A stretch of DNA of 64,000 nucleotides. Source: Oreohelix idahoensis. Lineage: Eukaryota; Mollusca; Gastropoda; Stylommatophora; Oreohelicidae. The position numbers and the translations under genes are program-made. The notes beneath the pieces are model-generated. The model had not been told where the DNA came from. It made no database searches and saw only the letters and a list, made by a program, of their open reading frames with translations. The DNA is taken from assembly GCA_024509875.1 (NCBI GenBank), contig JAMPIV010008048.1:1-64000 (forward strand), given 5' to 3'. Of the stretch, positions 35,668-47,410 are shown one piece after another (position 1 is the stretch's first letter; the number at the start of each line of letters is the position of its first letter).

Positions 35668-37714
35668 CTTGCAACAGATAATCAGTTTCCTCCTTCAATG
35701 CCTGTGCCTTGGCATATGGTATAGGGTAGGTCTTCATGCAGATCGCTGTTGGATCGATGACCTTCATATCATACGTCAATAAGTTGGTGCATCCTGGTTT
35801 ATCAGTTAACACATCTGCATGTGTTTTAAAAACCTCTTTAACTTGCTCCCTCTGTTCCTGAGTTAACTGAGTACTAATTTTGACTTGTTCAAATGACTCA
35901 GTCGGTCTTAATGGATACTCTATTGAGGTAAGTGGTTCATGCTTCATTTCAGTTGCAATGGCCAGAGTCATCATATGAGCTATCTCCGTTGATGTCCTGT
36001 CATAATATTTCTTTAACAGATTAACATGGTACACCCTTTCTTTGCCCTTCTTGTCAATTTTGTAATTAGTCCTAGATAATTTCTCTAGCACTTTATATGG
36101 ACCCTGCCAACCAATCTGCAGTTTGTTGTTACTGCTGGGTAATAGAAGAAGCACTTTTTCTCCAACAGCAAGTTCCCTATCCTTGGCTTTCTTGTTATAG
36201 TTTTCAGTACGCTTCTTTCTGGCTCTGCGAAGGTTGTCATTAGCCAGTTTCCAGCCCGCTTTCAGTCGAGACGTCAACTCATTTACATACTGAATTGATG
36301 AGGTGACACTTTCCTCTGCCTTCTCATCTGTCCAAGTCCGCGGCAATGCTTCCAGTGGACCTTTTATAGGCCGACCAAACAACAATGTGGCCGGTGCTAT
36401 TCCTGTGGAATTGTGTGGGACTTCCCGGTATGCGAATAATGCAGCGGGTAAGTATACATCCCATGTTTCAGGTTTTTCACTTGCCAGCTTCCTGAGAATA
36501 GAAATGAGCGTACCATTGAACCGCTCGACTTGACCATTTCCTTGTGGGTGATAGGGAGAGCAATGATAATGTCTGGCTTGAAAAATCTTGAACACTTCTT
36601 GGGTTAGCTTTCCCTTGAACTGGGACCCATTGTCCGTCAATATTTGGTGTGGGAAGCCTAACCGGGTGAATATTGTCAACAATGCCTCTGCCACATGCTT
36701 AGAATCTATAGATGCCATGGCTACGGCCTCTCCCCACATAGAGCATGTATCAACCAGAGTTAGGATATAACTATTTCTTCTCTTCGTTCTAGTGAGGGGT
36801 CCAACAATATCCACTGCAACTCTCTCGAATGGAGTACCCATGATTGGCATTTCTCCTAGAGTTGCTGGTGCAGTCCCATGCTTGGGGGCTATACGTTGAC
36901 ACTCTGGACAAGATTTCACATATCGTTTGATATCTTCCGTGATCCCTGGCCAGTAATAGTGACAAGCTATCCGTTGACTTGTGGCACCAATTCCCATGTG
37001 TCCACTAAATGGAATAGCATGTGCGAGCTCCATAACTTTCTCCCTGTATGACTGTGGTACTACCAGCTGTCCATGTCCTTGAGGTCCTGTACCAGCTTTT
37101 CTATACAGTAGTCCATTTTTCATATACAAGTCTCCTTTTTCTGGAGGGTCATGGGCCTTTGGCAATTTGCTAAAACAAGGCTTCAATGTGTCATCTTCTG
37201 ATTGAGCCTGTTTCATCTGCTCTGGCTGAGTATTGTTAGGATTTTCCTCCTCGTTTTTGGTGCTCGACCTGGTCTGGACTGCTGCCAGGACAACAGGTTT
37301 TACTGGGTCACCCAAAAATACATACCTACACCCCAATATCAGCGGGTATATAGGGTCATCTATCACTGCGGCTGTTATCACTCCTTCCACGTAGCGATAT
37401 TTCACATTGATCCTAGCTATAGGAAGTGTCATGGTTGCTGTTCCCTTAGTTGCCCCTTGTATTTCCACGGTTTCTGTGGTAATTTGATCAGAGTGCACTA
37501 GGGTTGAACTCACAACTGAGTCGAAATCCAGGCCGGTATCATATAAGCACATGACTCGATTGCCGTTCACGGTTACGAGCTCACTCACAGGGGGATGTCG
37601 GAGGCTATTCTGACTCCCTGTCAGTTCCATCATATCTGTCCTATTCCCTGTTGCTAAACATGCAGCGTGATGAGGGGTTTTCCTTCTACAATCTACAGTG
37701 TTGTGGTTGCTCAT
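35668..37714 (-). pseudogene. element A: zinc knuckle, protease, integrase
   Basis: Starts inside a CCHC knuckle whose first cysteines lie just upstream in the same frame (C-x2-C-x4-H-x4-C). The protease active site is CLYDTGLDFDSVV, with PLILGCRYVFLG as its later strand. The integrase zinc domain is HAIPFSGHMG then CPECQ (about 36895-37000). The core has VAVDIVGPL, ILTDNGSQFKG and NGQVERFNGTL (D-D-E), then AALFAYREVPHNSTG. The GPY/F domain is QIGWQGPYKVLEKLS. It ends with the first residues of RT (YPIPYAKAQALKEE). Integrase precedes RT, as in Gmr1-like elements. The ATG at 37714 is not a genuine start: the frame is continuous with gag in the related element D. Confidence 0.9.
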
Positions 37715-38807
37715 CTTACAAATTTTGCACCACTTATCTCCCTGTTTGTAGGGTTTCTTTTCCTGAGTCTGAGGGTTCTTGTCCTTATTATCACATCTTG
37801 GCTTATTTCTGTATGGATGATCCTTCTGGTAAACTGGGTATTCTGCGGTGGTGGCTTATATCCTTCTACTTGCTTCCTTTTTGTTCCTACCAATTCAGCT
37901 TGAGCTGCTTGGTATCTCTCTGCACATTTCAAAATGTCTTCCAGCCTCTCTGCTCCTTGTTCCATAAGGAATTTCCTCATTTCTTGAGACATGGAATCTT
38001 TCACTTGCTCTACCATAACCATTTCTTTCAGATCCTCGTAGGTTTTCTGATACTTACCTAAACTACTCCATTTCAACAAATACGTTTCTAGCCTAGCTGA
38101 GAACTGGTTATATGTTTCTCCAGGTAGAGGTTTAGAAGTTCTAAATTTCTTCCTATATGCCTCAGAGTTCTTTTCATACCGGATCAGTAAGGCTTGCTTT
38201 AGTATTTTATAATTTTCCTGATCTTCTTTGGGGAGTTTCAGAAACACATCATATGCAATACCTCTCAATCCCTGGGATAACTTTAGACTCCATTTTTCCT
38301 TTTCCAGTCCATATGTAGAGGCTAGCCTTTCATACCTATCCAGGTACGACTCAATTGCGTCCTCCTTTTCAACAAATGGATCTAGGTGGAAGTTCATGGC
38401 CCCATTTGCTGTGTTCTGAAAAGAGCTATTCGCAGAATGAGGTGAGCTATTACCATGGGTGATAGTCCCAGCCTGAAGTTCAAGATCAAGCTGTCTCATT
38501 TTCAGCTCATGGTCTCTCTCTGCTTGTAACCTCCTTTCTTCTCTCTCAGCTTCTAATTTCTTGGCTTCTCTCTCCGCTTCTAATTTCTTGGCTTCTCTCT
38601 CTGCTTCTAATTCTAATTTCTTGGCTTCTCTCTCTCTGCTTCTAATTTCTTGGCTTCTCTCTCTGCTTCTAATTCTAATTGCTTTGCTTCTCTCTCGGTG
38701 TACTTTTCACATTCCGTCGTGACATACCGGATCAGAGCGTCACCATCCATGCCAAGCTCTTTTCCCACCTGCAGTGTAGCAGACCTAAATTTGACCAAAT
38801 CAGCCAT
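37711..38807 (-). pseudogene. element A gag
   Basis: ATG at 38807 (MADLVKFRSATLQVG), followed by a coiled coil of Ala/Glu/Lys/Leu repeats encoded by CT-rich tandem units on the plus strand. The frame is lost inside these repeats (about 38620-38640, an apparent extra CT) and regained for the capsid region. That region has FHLDPFVEKEDAIESYL, GETYNQFSARLETYLLKW and a SCAN-like helix set (MRKFLMEQGAERLEDIL). A further shift near 37845 puts the last codons out of frame with the zinc knuckle. Element D has the same protein without these breaks. Confidence 0.85.
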
Positions 38808-39057
38808 GATGTATCTGTAGTCTAGTAGGGCAAGCGATCTTACTCAAACTAATTTACTACAATATAATTAACGTAGTTAAAATTAAAGTTAATTAAACTG
38901 ACTTCACCATATATGAAACAGCTTTCGTTATCTGTACTCAATGGTACTCCTAAAAATATAATTATTTCCTACTATGTTACTCTTTCCAAAAAATTTTACA
39001 AAACAAAATTTTCTACACAGCAGAAATAGAAAGTTGGCTCAGGAATATCAAAGATAT
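38808..39057. other. leader of element A
   Basis: 250 bases between primer site and gag start, no gene. Confidence 0.7.
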
Positions 39058-39075
39058 ATCCCGGACGAGCCCCCA
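39058..39075 (-). other. primer-binding site of element A, tRNA-Pro type
   Basis: The minus strand reads TGGGGGCTCGTCCGGGAT, one base after the 5' LTR. This is the 18-nt complement of the 3' end of tRNA-Pro, the primer known from gammaretroviruses such as MLV. It confirms the LTR boundary and the minus-strand orientation. Confidence 0.92.
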
Positions 39076-39076
39076 C

Positions 39077-40625
<1,549 letters not shown>

Positions 40626-40651
40626 GGGTTGCAAAGTTACAACGTTCAATG

Positions 40652-40678
40652 TGTGGGCACGAATTTCCGAACGGACTA
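40652..40678 (-). repeat. terminal inverted repeat, right
   Basis: Perfect reverse complement of 19592-19618, followed by TA (40679-40680). Confidence 0.95.
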
Positions 40679-40680
40679 TA

Positions 40681-41514
40681 CCATGATTCATTCATTTATA
40701 TACAAACACTGAAGACATGGTCGCCTCATGAACAGCAGTAGTTGGTGAGATTGTTGGAACACCATGGCCACCTATTACCTTTTGTTCCAGGTTTTATGAT
40801 CGTTCTTGATCGAGTTTATGATCGTTCCTGATCGAGCTCATGTTCGAGTTCGTGATCGAGTTTAAACTAAAGACTTGAGGACCTTTGATCCTGCTAACTG
40901 AAGCCTAGTGGTCAAACAATCTTCAACACCTTAGTCCCCCGTAGTTATAGGGCGGGCTGAAGGAAAGTCTTCCTGATTAGCAGTGTGTTCCAGGAACCTC
41001 GAACAAACACAAGATGAGTTTTTCTGTATCCCATCCAACAAACACTTTGAGCAGTTTCTAAAGCTAATGTCGATGATGATAACAGCTAGAGACTAGATAG
41101 CAAGATACATCAAAAATATACTGTAATAGACTTTTATAATTTCATTGAAAGTTTCATCCAAGATTTTTTACTATTATTTATTTTAATTTGTAACTATAAA
41201 TAATCATACATTTTACCATCTTCCAGCACCCATTTCTCATTACAAGGATATATAGATGTACATAATAAATTTTTTAATTGTTAAATTTTGAGTTACTTTT
41301 TCTAATTTAATTATATTATCACATAGCGAAAGTGGCACAGTATACTTCTGAAGCCTAAATCTATGGTCCAGCTCAGAGTATTCACAGCCGTAACTCAATT
41401 GTGATACCAGTGCACTTCTCTGGCACTGGGACTCCATACTTTCTGGAGAGAGATTCTACTTCTCTACCACTATCATCACACCAGAAAAACCTTTCGCTAC
41501 AGTCCGCAACCCCA
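40681..41514. other. no recognisable gene
   Basis: Contains an imperfect TGATCG/GAGTTT-type short repeat cluster at about 40795-40865. Nothing else seen. Confidence 0.55.
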
Positions 41515-41625
41515 ACCCCTGCAGACCCAAGTAGAACAGTCCCAACTGAGATGGTTTGGCTATGTCTGCAGAATTGGAGAAGATCGGCTTAAACGGCAAG
41601 CATGTGAAACTAACAGCCAGGGATC
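41515..41625 (+). pseudogene. LINE C-terminal fragment (tentative)
   Basis: Short plus-strand frame reading QVEQSQLRWFGYVCRIGEDRLKRQA. It resembles the RWxGHVxR region that follows RT in many non-LTR elements. The frame stays open to about 41705, but the similarity stops near 41620. Too short to assign a family. Confidence 0.4.
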
Positions 41626-41705
41626 TGTCGTACAGCTAGGTTGTGAGTTATTTTTGGCCCGTCTGAGTAGAGTGGATGGTGATAGGTACGTGAGAAAGGT
41701 GTGAG

Positions 41706-42425
41706 AAATATATATCACGGGTCGTAGCTTAAGGAAAAAGATATGTCTCTGGAATGAGTAAGTGTCTCTGTTCCAGCCTATCTATACGACTATAATTTAG
41801 TACAAGACAACATTGCCCTCCTCATACATATAAATATAAGTTTAACTACACACACACACAGCTATGTGACAACAAGACACACAAACGTGAAAAACTACGG
41901 TTACTTGGGTATGGGTCTGACCAACACACAAAGTTAAGTTTCTTTGTTGTTTATAATCATTAAACTTAACAACACCTATATCTAAAGAAAGATCAAATAA
42001 ATCAGATTTACATACATAGCAGAATACATGCGCACTCCCCCTATGGAGAAAATAACCCAAAAGTTAATAACCCAAAGGTCGAAGGTTAGCCCTATGTTAC
42101 ATAGTAGACAGTAAAGTAAACAAGTTCCTACTATATGCTACCCAGTAAAGTAAACAAGTTTAAGCAAATCTAATGTTGGTAAATTCCCTGAAACAAAGAA
42201 AAATACTCACGCACTCTTTCATACAGTGGCCACCCAATCACTCTTACCTACTCTTGGTGATATCCCTTGGAAATACAATTATTCCTGAATATATATAATG
42301 TCAGGTTCACTTCTCAAATTGGCCCCAGCCCATCCTCTAACAAATAAAGACTAGTGAGGTGAACGCCGAATCTGGTGTTTTGTTTTTATGTATGAACAAA
42401 ATGTCACCGCCAATAGTTGATGTAG
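41706..42425. other. no recognisable gene
   Basis: AT-rich, with a short ACAC run near 41850 and two TAAAGTAAACAAGTT copies at about 42112 and 42136. Confidence 0.55.
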
Positions 42426-43046
42426 GAACGTGCACTTCATCATCATCTCAACCCATAACCCGTCATGGGTCGTAGGGGTGCCATGGTGGAAGCATCAGCA
42501 GACAGGGTCCTCCACTGCTCTCTATTCTCAGCAATGCGTACAAGTGTGGAGAAACCGTGTCCTGCCCATTCTTTGATGTTATCAGCCCAGGATTTTCTTT
42601 GCCTTCCTCTTCTCCGTTTACCTTCGACTGTTCCCTGGAGGATCGTTTTCGAAAGGGAGTCATGACGAGTTACATGCCCAAACCAGGCAAGCTTTCGACG
42701 TTTCACTATTGACAAAAGTGGTTCTTGATGGCCTGCATAGGTGTTTATCTTCTCTCTAACATAGACATTTGTTTTGTGCTCTTTATAGCAAATGCGCAAA
42801 ATTCTTCTGTAACATTTATGTTCGAAAGCCTGAATCCTTCGCTCCGTATCTGCAGTGAGTGCCCAGCCCTCACACCCATACAAGAGAATAGATAATACAA
42901 GTGATTTGTATAATTTGATCTTCACAGGAAAACTGATGTTACTTTTCCAGATCACATTCAACCTTGTCATGGCAGCTGAGGCCATCTCAAGTCTTGTCTT
43001 GATTTCTTTATTTGATCTTCCATCACTACATATACTTGGGGTTCAC
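42426..43046 (-). mobile_element. 5'-truncated RTE-like LINE, second family
   Basis: Coding frame on the minus strand ending in a GATGATGATGAAG tail (42430-42448), a short tandem 3' tail as expected for RTE-type LINEs. Only the part after RT is left. It differs clearly in sequence from the LINEs at 15.2 and 23.3 kb. Confidence 0.75.
42443..43040 (-). pseudogene. RTE-like LINE ORF, C-terminal region
   Basis: Readable from SDGRSNKEIKTRLEMASAAM (upstream of the first ATG, about 43030) through LYKSLVLSILLYGCEGWAL, FEHKCYRRILRI, RKLAWFGHVTRHD and GRQRKSWADNIKEW, to GYGLR and stop at 42443. This is the conserved post-RT region of RTE-type elements. There is no frame break, but endonuclease and RT are absent, so the frame is a relic. 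Confidence 0.82.
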
Positions 43047-43353
43047 AGTTAAAAGAGGAAAATACATCCAGTATTGGGAAACATCTGGTTGCTAAAAAAA
43101 TGTTACCAATGATGATGATGATAATCCTAACGGACAACTCAATGTTAGAGCTCCGATTCTGCATTGCGTAAAATCTGGATAAATCCGCTTGAATACGACT
43201 GTCATAAGTCGGGAACATTAATGTTATTTTGTACACCCCAGTGGGCTGGTAAAATTTAAAAATATCTGGGTTTGGTAAGTCCAGTTAAACTTATAAATTA
43301 AAATGTTTTCTCATGTATCTTTGGCGAATACTCGCTCACAAATGAAATTGGTG
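43047..43353. other. left flank of element D
   Basis: No gene. It contains a (GAT)n-like run near 43110. Confidence 0.55.
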
Positions 43354-43358
43354 ACCAC
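43354..43358 (+). repeat. target duplication of element D, left
   Basis: ACCAC, identical to 62376-62380, directly abutting the two LTR ends. Confidence 0.88.
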
Positions 43359-45025
43359 TGTAGTAAAATCTGCGAGATAATCGCTCATTTCAGTAAGATT
43401 TTAGTCCTATGATAATAAATAACCCCTCCCGTATGTGTCTGACTATAAGCATCTCACACGCCAGCATCGCGCTGAATTTTGTGCCATGGTAATGCTTAGA
43501 AACGATCCCGCCGTTTAAACCTACTCGCTTTCTTTGTGACGTACAATAAACATTTTTAACATTTTGCCCGATCTGATAGAGACTGCGGCAAGACTTTTAA
43601 TTAACGATCTTCCAGAAATGTGCCGCCAAGTTACTGTCTGAATTAACGTAATACTTTAACTTTAACGCCTCTAATAGTAGTAATCCTTACATTTTTTGGT
43701 AGTGTGACACGAGACAACAGTAATAATTAACGCAAATTCTAACACCCACCGCGCAAAACCCCGCTTTGCTTGACACGCTGTGGGATTGGCCCGATGATAT
43801 ATATACACACAGACAGTTTAAATTCTCGCCGAGTAATGTATTTCTGACGTCACTCAAACAAGTTAGTTATTTGAATAAAAATGCTAGAGAGAGATGAGAG
43901 GGGGAAGATGGCCGACTTGTGTAAAATTTATATTTGACAATTGACACTGACAAAATTGAAAATCTAAACCATAATGAAACTGACCATAACAATCATATGG
44001 TGGTATAGCTTAGAGTCCCCTGAGCAAAAATGTGTTTTAAAAAATATGGTAGTCCAAGTATTAGCCAAGTTATTGAGAAAATACTAAATGTCTACAGACG
44101 CTTGACAAGACAGACTGTGGTTCCTGCTTGTTTTTTTCATAACGTTAGTGGGGACGCCAGCTTAGAAAGAGGCATGGTAGTAATTCAAATTCTATTAGTT
44201 GGTATAGGAGTGAAAGTGGAGAGATAGGAAAAATGTAGCTAAAAACGAAACATCTTTTTCTATTGGGCATAACTAACGCAGACTGACCAATCGACTACCA
44301 GACACAGAGTTTGTTTGGAATTTTTTTTTTTTCAAAAACTACATTTGAATTCTGGTAGTCGCAAGTTTTCCATTGGCCAGTACTAATAGATATTAGCAAA
44401 AAGCTTTCAATGCTCATCGCCAGTTGACAAAAACGTTTTCTATCAAATACGCTGAGATCAGCTGTGTTAATTTATAAAATAAAGAATTAATTCGCAGTCT
44501 GGGCAGGGCAGAGAAAAACTGAGGCCATTCTTTGCAAGTCAGCGTTATTTGTTAACATATTTCTGTGAAATTGTGGTAAGAATGCTTTATGTATTAATAT
44601 GTTTATTACAACTGCCAAAGTTAGATACTGCTATTGGGAAAAGTGAAGGACATGCCGGGAGCAGACATTGTTGAGTCCTCACATTGAACTGTATCTAACT
44701 GTTGTATATTGACATGATTTTGTTTTAATATTATTGTATTAGAATATGTTAGTAAGCCTCCGTGTTCCATGAACACTGTTCAACATGCCTGGAGCGTTTA
44801 TATTTAAAAAAGAAGAGCAAATCATACAAAAGGAAATGTGGTTACTCCACGTTATTGTATTGAGGAAAACTATGTAAAAGTACAGTGGCCTATCTGCCAT
44901 AGAGACCTGAGGTATGGTCACAGCAAGGTGTGTGTCATATAAAATTAGGGGCGAGTGCACCTGTATGCACGCGAGGCTGACCCCATACCACCATATGTAA
45001 ATAATAATAATAAAGTGTGATCAGA

Positions 45026-45034
45026 TATAAAAAG
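45026..45034 (+). promoter_or_regulatory. TATA box in D 5' LTR
   Basis: TATAAAAAG, with a partner at 61532 in the 3' LTR (TATAAAAAAG). Well placed for an RNA start near 45055. Confidence 0.55.
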
Positions 45035-45275
45035 GCCAGGGTGTCCTTTTATTGCAGAGGTTTTATTTCCTGTTACCAGCCGGTGACAGGAAACCTGATG
45101 AGTGAGTGTAACGCCAACAAGTCTCCGGTAAAACGTTTATGCTGTCAGCAGATAGCTGGAGGAGCTTGTGTGTGCTGATATATCTATATTTTCTGCAACT
45201 ACATACTGAATTATCCTTCTACAAAGAATCCCAGGTGATGTGTTAGCATCTGGGTATATCTGACATTTCAGTTAC

Positions 45276-45281
45276 AATAAA
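45276..45281 (+). promoter_or_regulatory. polyadenylation signal in D LTR
   Basis: AATAAA, conserved at 61782-61787 in the 3' LTR, about 240 bases after the TATA box. A plausible 3'-end signal for the element's RNA. Confidence 0.45.
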
Positions 45282-45385
45282 CTTTGGTATTTCCGATCAT
45301 ACCCAGGATGTTATGGGGCGTGATGAAACTACAGCCCCTCCTAACAAATGACAAACACTATTAGATAATAAAGTTGTAATATGTG

Positions 45386-46970
45386 TGATAAACTCTGTTT
45401 AGTTGTTAACTCATACTGGCTACTAGTTGTTGAATCATGCTTTATTTGCTAAATGATGTGAATGTCCACCAGTGGATAAATGTAGATGTTGGGACTGGTG
45501 TAGCAAAGTGTAACGATTGTCAACTCATCAAACCCAGCACAGTTTTGGTCATACAGGTCATCTTGTCCTGGAACGTGATGAGGCTCCGACAAGAATGTGA
45601 GTGTAAACAATGAGTGTGTATCTGAATGTCAGTACGCGAATGGTAGAATGATTCGATAGAGTTGACAGGTTGGTAGTACATCACTCATACTCACACTGTT
45701 CGAATTCAAGAAGTACTGGAACTACGGTGGTCTTTTTATAACATTTAATGGGACGCACACTTGGACAGTACGTGTATGGTTACAGGAACAAATGTCGACA
45801 TAGACAGCATAATGTTGATCACAGGAATATCATCTTAAGTTAGCATTCATGCTTGGCAAATATCATAATGGAGCATTCGTAAATAAGCATTCAGCGTTCC
45901 ATCATGTAAATCATCTGGCTTTACTGACTGGGCACGTCAGACCATAACCAAGATATAGGAAGGCTCCTAAACCTAACCTCGTCTAGCGAATATTCCTTCA
46001 CGTAAAGTTCAATATATATATATATATTTCATAATATAGGAATCCCAGACATGGGTTCTCACATGTAGCAGTGATCTCTTGGTTCATCGAGCGATAGTAC
46101 AGGCATCCCTTTTTCTCACTCGATAAATACAAAGTATATGAATTTCAACATGGCTGTTCTCTCTCTCGTGAGCTTCACTCACTATAGAATATAGACCAAA
46201 ATTGGTCATTCATTAAATGTCCTCATTTCTTCATAGGTTCTCTCATAGAGGTAATTGAATAATATCATACAATCCAGTGCTGATACATAGGAATGTCTTC
46301 TTCCTTTGAATGGATATTCTTTTTAAAAGTACCACTGTGCATCTGCTTATCAACAACGATGGCGAAGCCCAAGTTCATAATAAATTGTGGTTTTACCTTT
46401 TTATGCGAAATATAACTTTGCCATTCCTTGGCAAAAGAGAATAAACACTGGGGTAAAGTACATACAACATGTCTATATGACTATCACTTTTCCCCATCCA
46501 TATATAGATCACTATTTCGGCAAAAAGCCTGCTACAACAAAACTCAGCATCCTCACAGGATGGCAGCCATGAATCACACCCCTTCGCTAGCGATACTTCC
46601 GCTGCATAGCCTTTGACCTTTTCTAGCGACAACCAAATTAGTTCGGCTTAGAAATGCAAAGATATCCATATATAAGACAGACTCGTCCTACTCATACAAA
46701 CACTACGTATAAATTCAGGCCATAGATATACTGAAGCAAGAACAATCTATTCCTACCCAGCCAAAGAATAAATCACAGTAGGCCTAGAGTCGTCTGCGGA
46801 GTCCGATCGAAGATGACGGACTATTTTCAAGGGAAGCAACCCAAAAATGACTTCTCCTTAAGCACTTAAAAAAGGAAATACTTTGCTTCCAAAATATTTG
46901 CGAACATAATAAGAATATAAATGTATTATATTGCAAGATAGTAAAAATTGCCCTTTACAGTCTTACCACA
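45386..46970 (-). repeat. 3' LTR of element C
   Basis: Starts TGATAAACTC and ends TTACCACA on the plus strand. The inner limit is placed next to the purine tract on the minus strand at 46971. 45386-46909 matches 53538-55058. Confidence 0.88.
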
Positions 46971-46982
46971 CCTCCCGGGAAA
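46971..46982 (-). other. polypurine tract of element C
   Basis: The minus strand reads CCCGGGAGG after a T run, immediately before the 3' LTR, mirroring element B. Confidence 0.65.
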
Positions 46983-47410
46983 AAAAAAAAATAAAATTTT
47001 TTTTTTTTAAATACATCTAGGAGCACCGTAGAATAGGCTCACAACGCAAGAATACTGCGCAGATGAAAATATCAGGAATAACTATAATTCCTAATATGAC
47101 TGGTGAGAATATATATCTCAAAATCTGAGAGAAATTGTTTCCCTACGAATAAATGTTTCCAGGAAGGTGTGATGTACGTATAATACAATTCTGGTAATTA
47201 TACAATGCATACCAAAAATTCACACTATAATCTTAAATTTATGATTTATGAAGAAACAATCATCAAAGAACAGCGGTGAATTAACATCAATAAACCGCTA
47301 AGTAGAGATACCATCATTCTATTATTAAATTACAAATGTGTATCTTAATAAAGAAACAAAAAATAACTGTTGTAAAGTTATACATATTAAAAAGATCCAA
47401 TATTTAACAG
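46983..47410. other. 3' untranslated region of element C
   Basis: No gene. A-rich and T-rich runs next to the purine tract. Confidence 0.65.

Larger units (their letters stand above)
43359..45385 (+). repeat. 5' LTR of element D, first segment
   Basis: Matches 59862-61891 with scattered substitutions. Starts TGTAGTAAAATC. Interrupted at 45386 by element C. Confidence 0.92.

Noticed and set aside
39058..39075. MLV-type primer site as a sign of an endogenous retrovirus
   Set aside because: There is no envelope gene in A, and its RT, integrase order and capsid are Gypsy (Gmr1-like) in type. The shared primer tRNA alone is not evidence of a retrovirus.
44739..44960. 73-residue minus frame repeated at 61245-61466
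   Set aside because: It lies in the paired LTRs of D; the repetition is LTR duplication, not a gene family.
46387..46632. Small frames in C LTRs, repeated at 54535-54780, as a conserved gene pair
   Set aside because: Identical only because both lie in the two LTR copies; no homology or coding signal.
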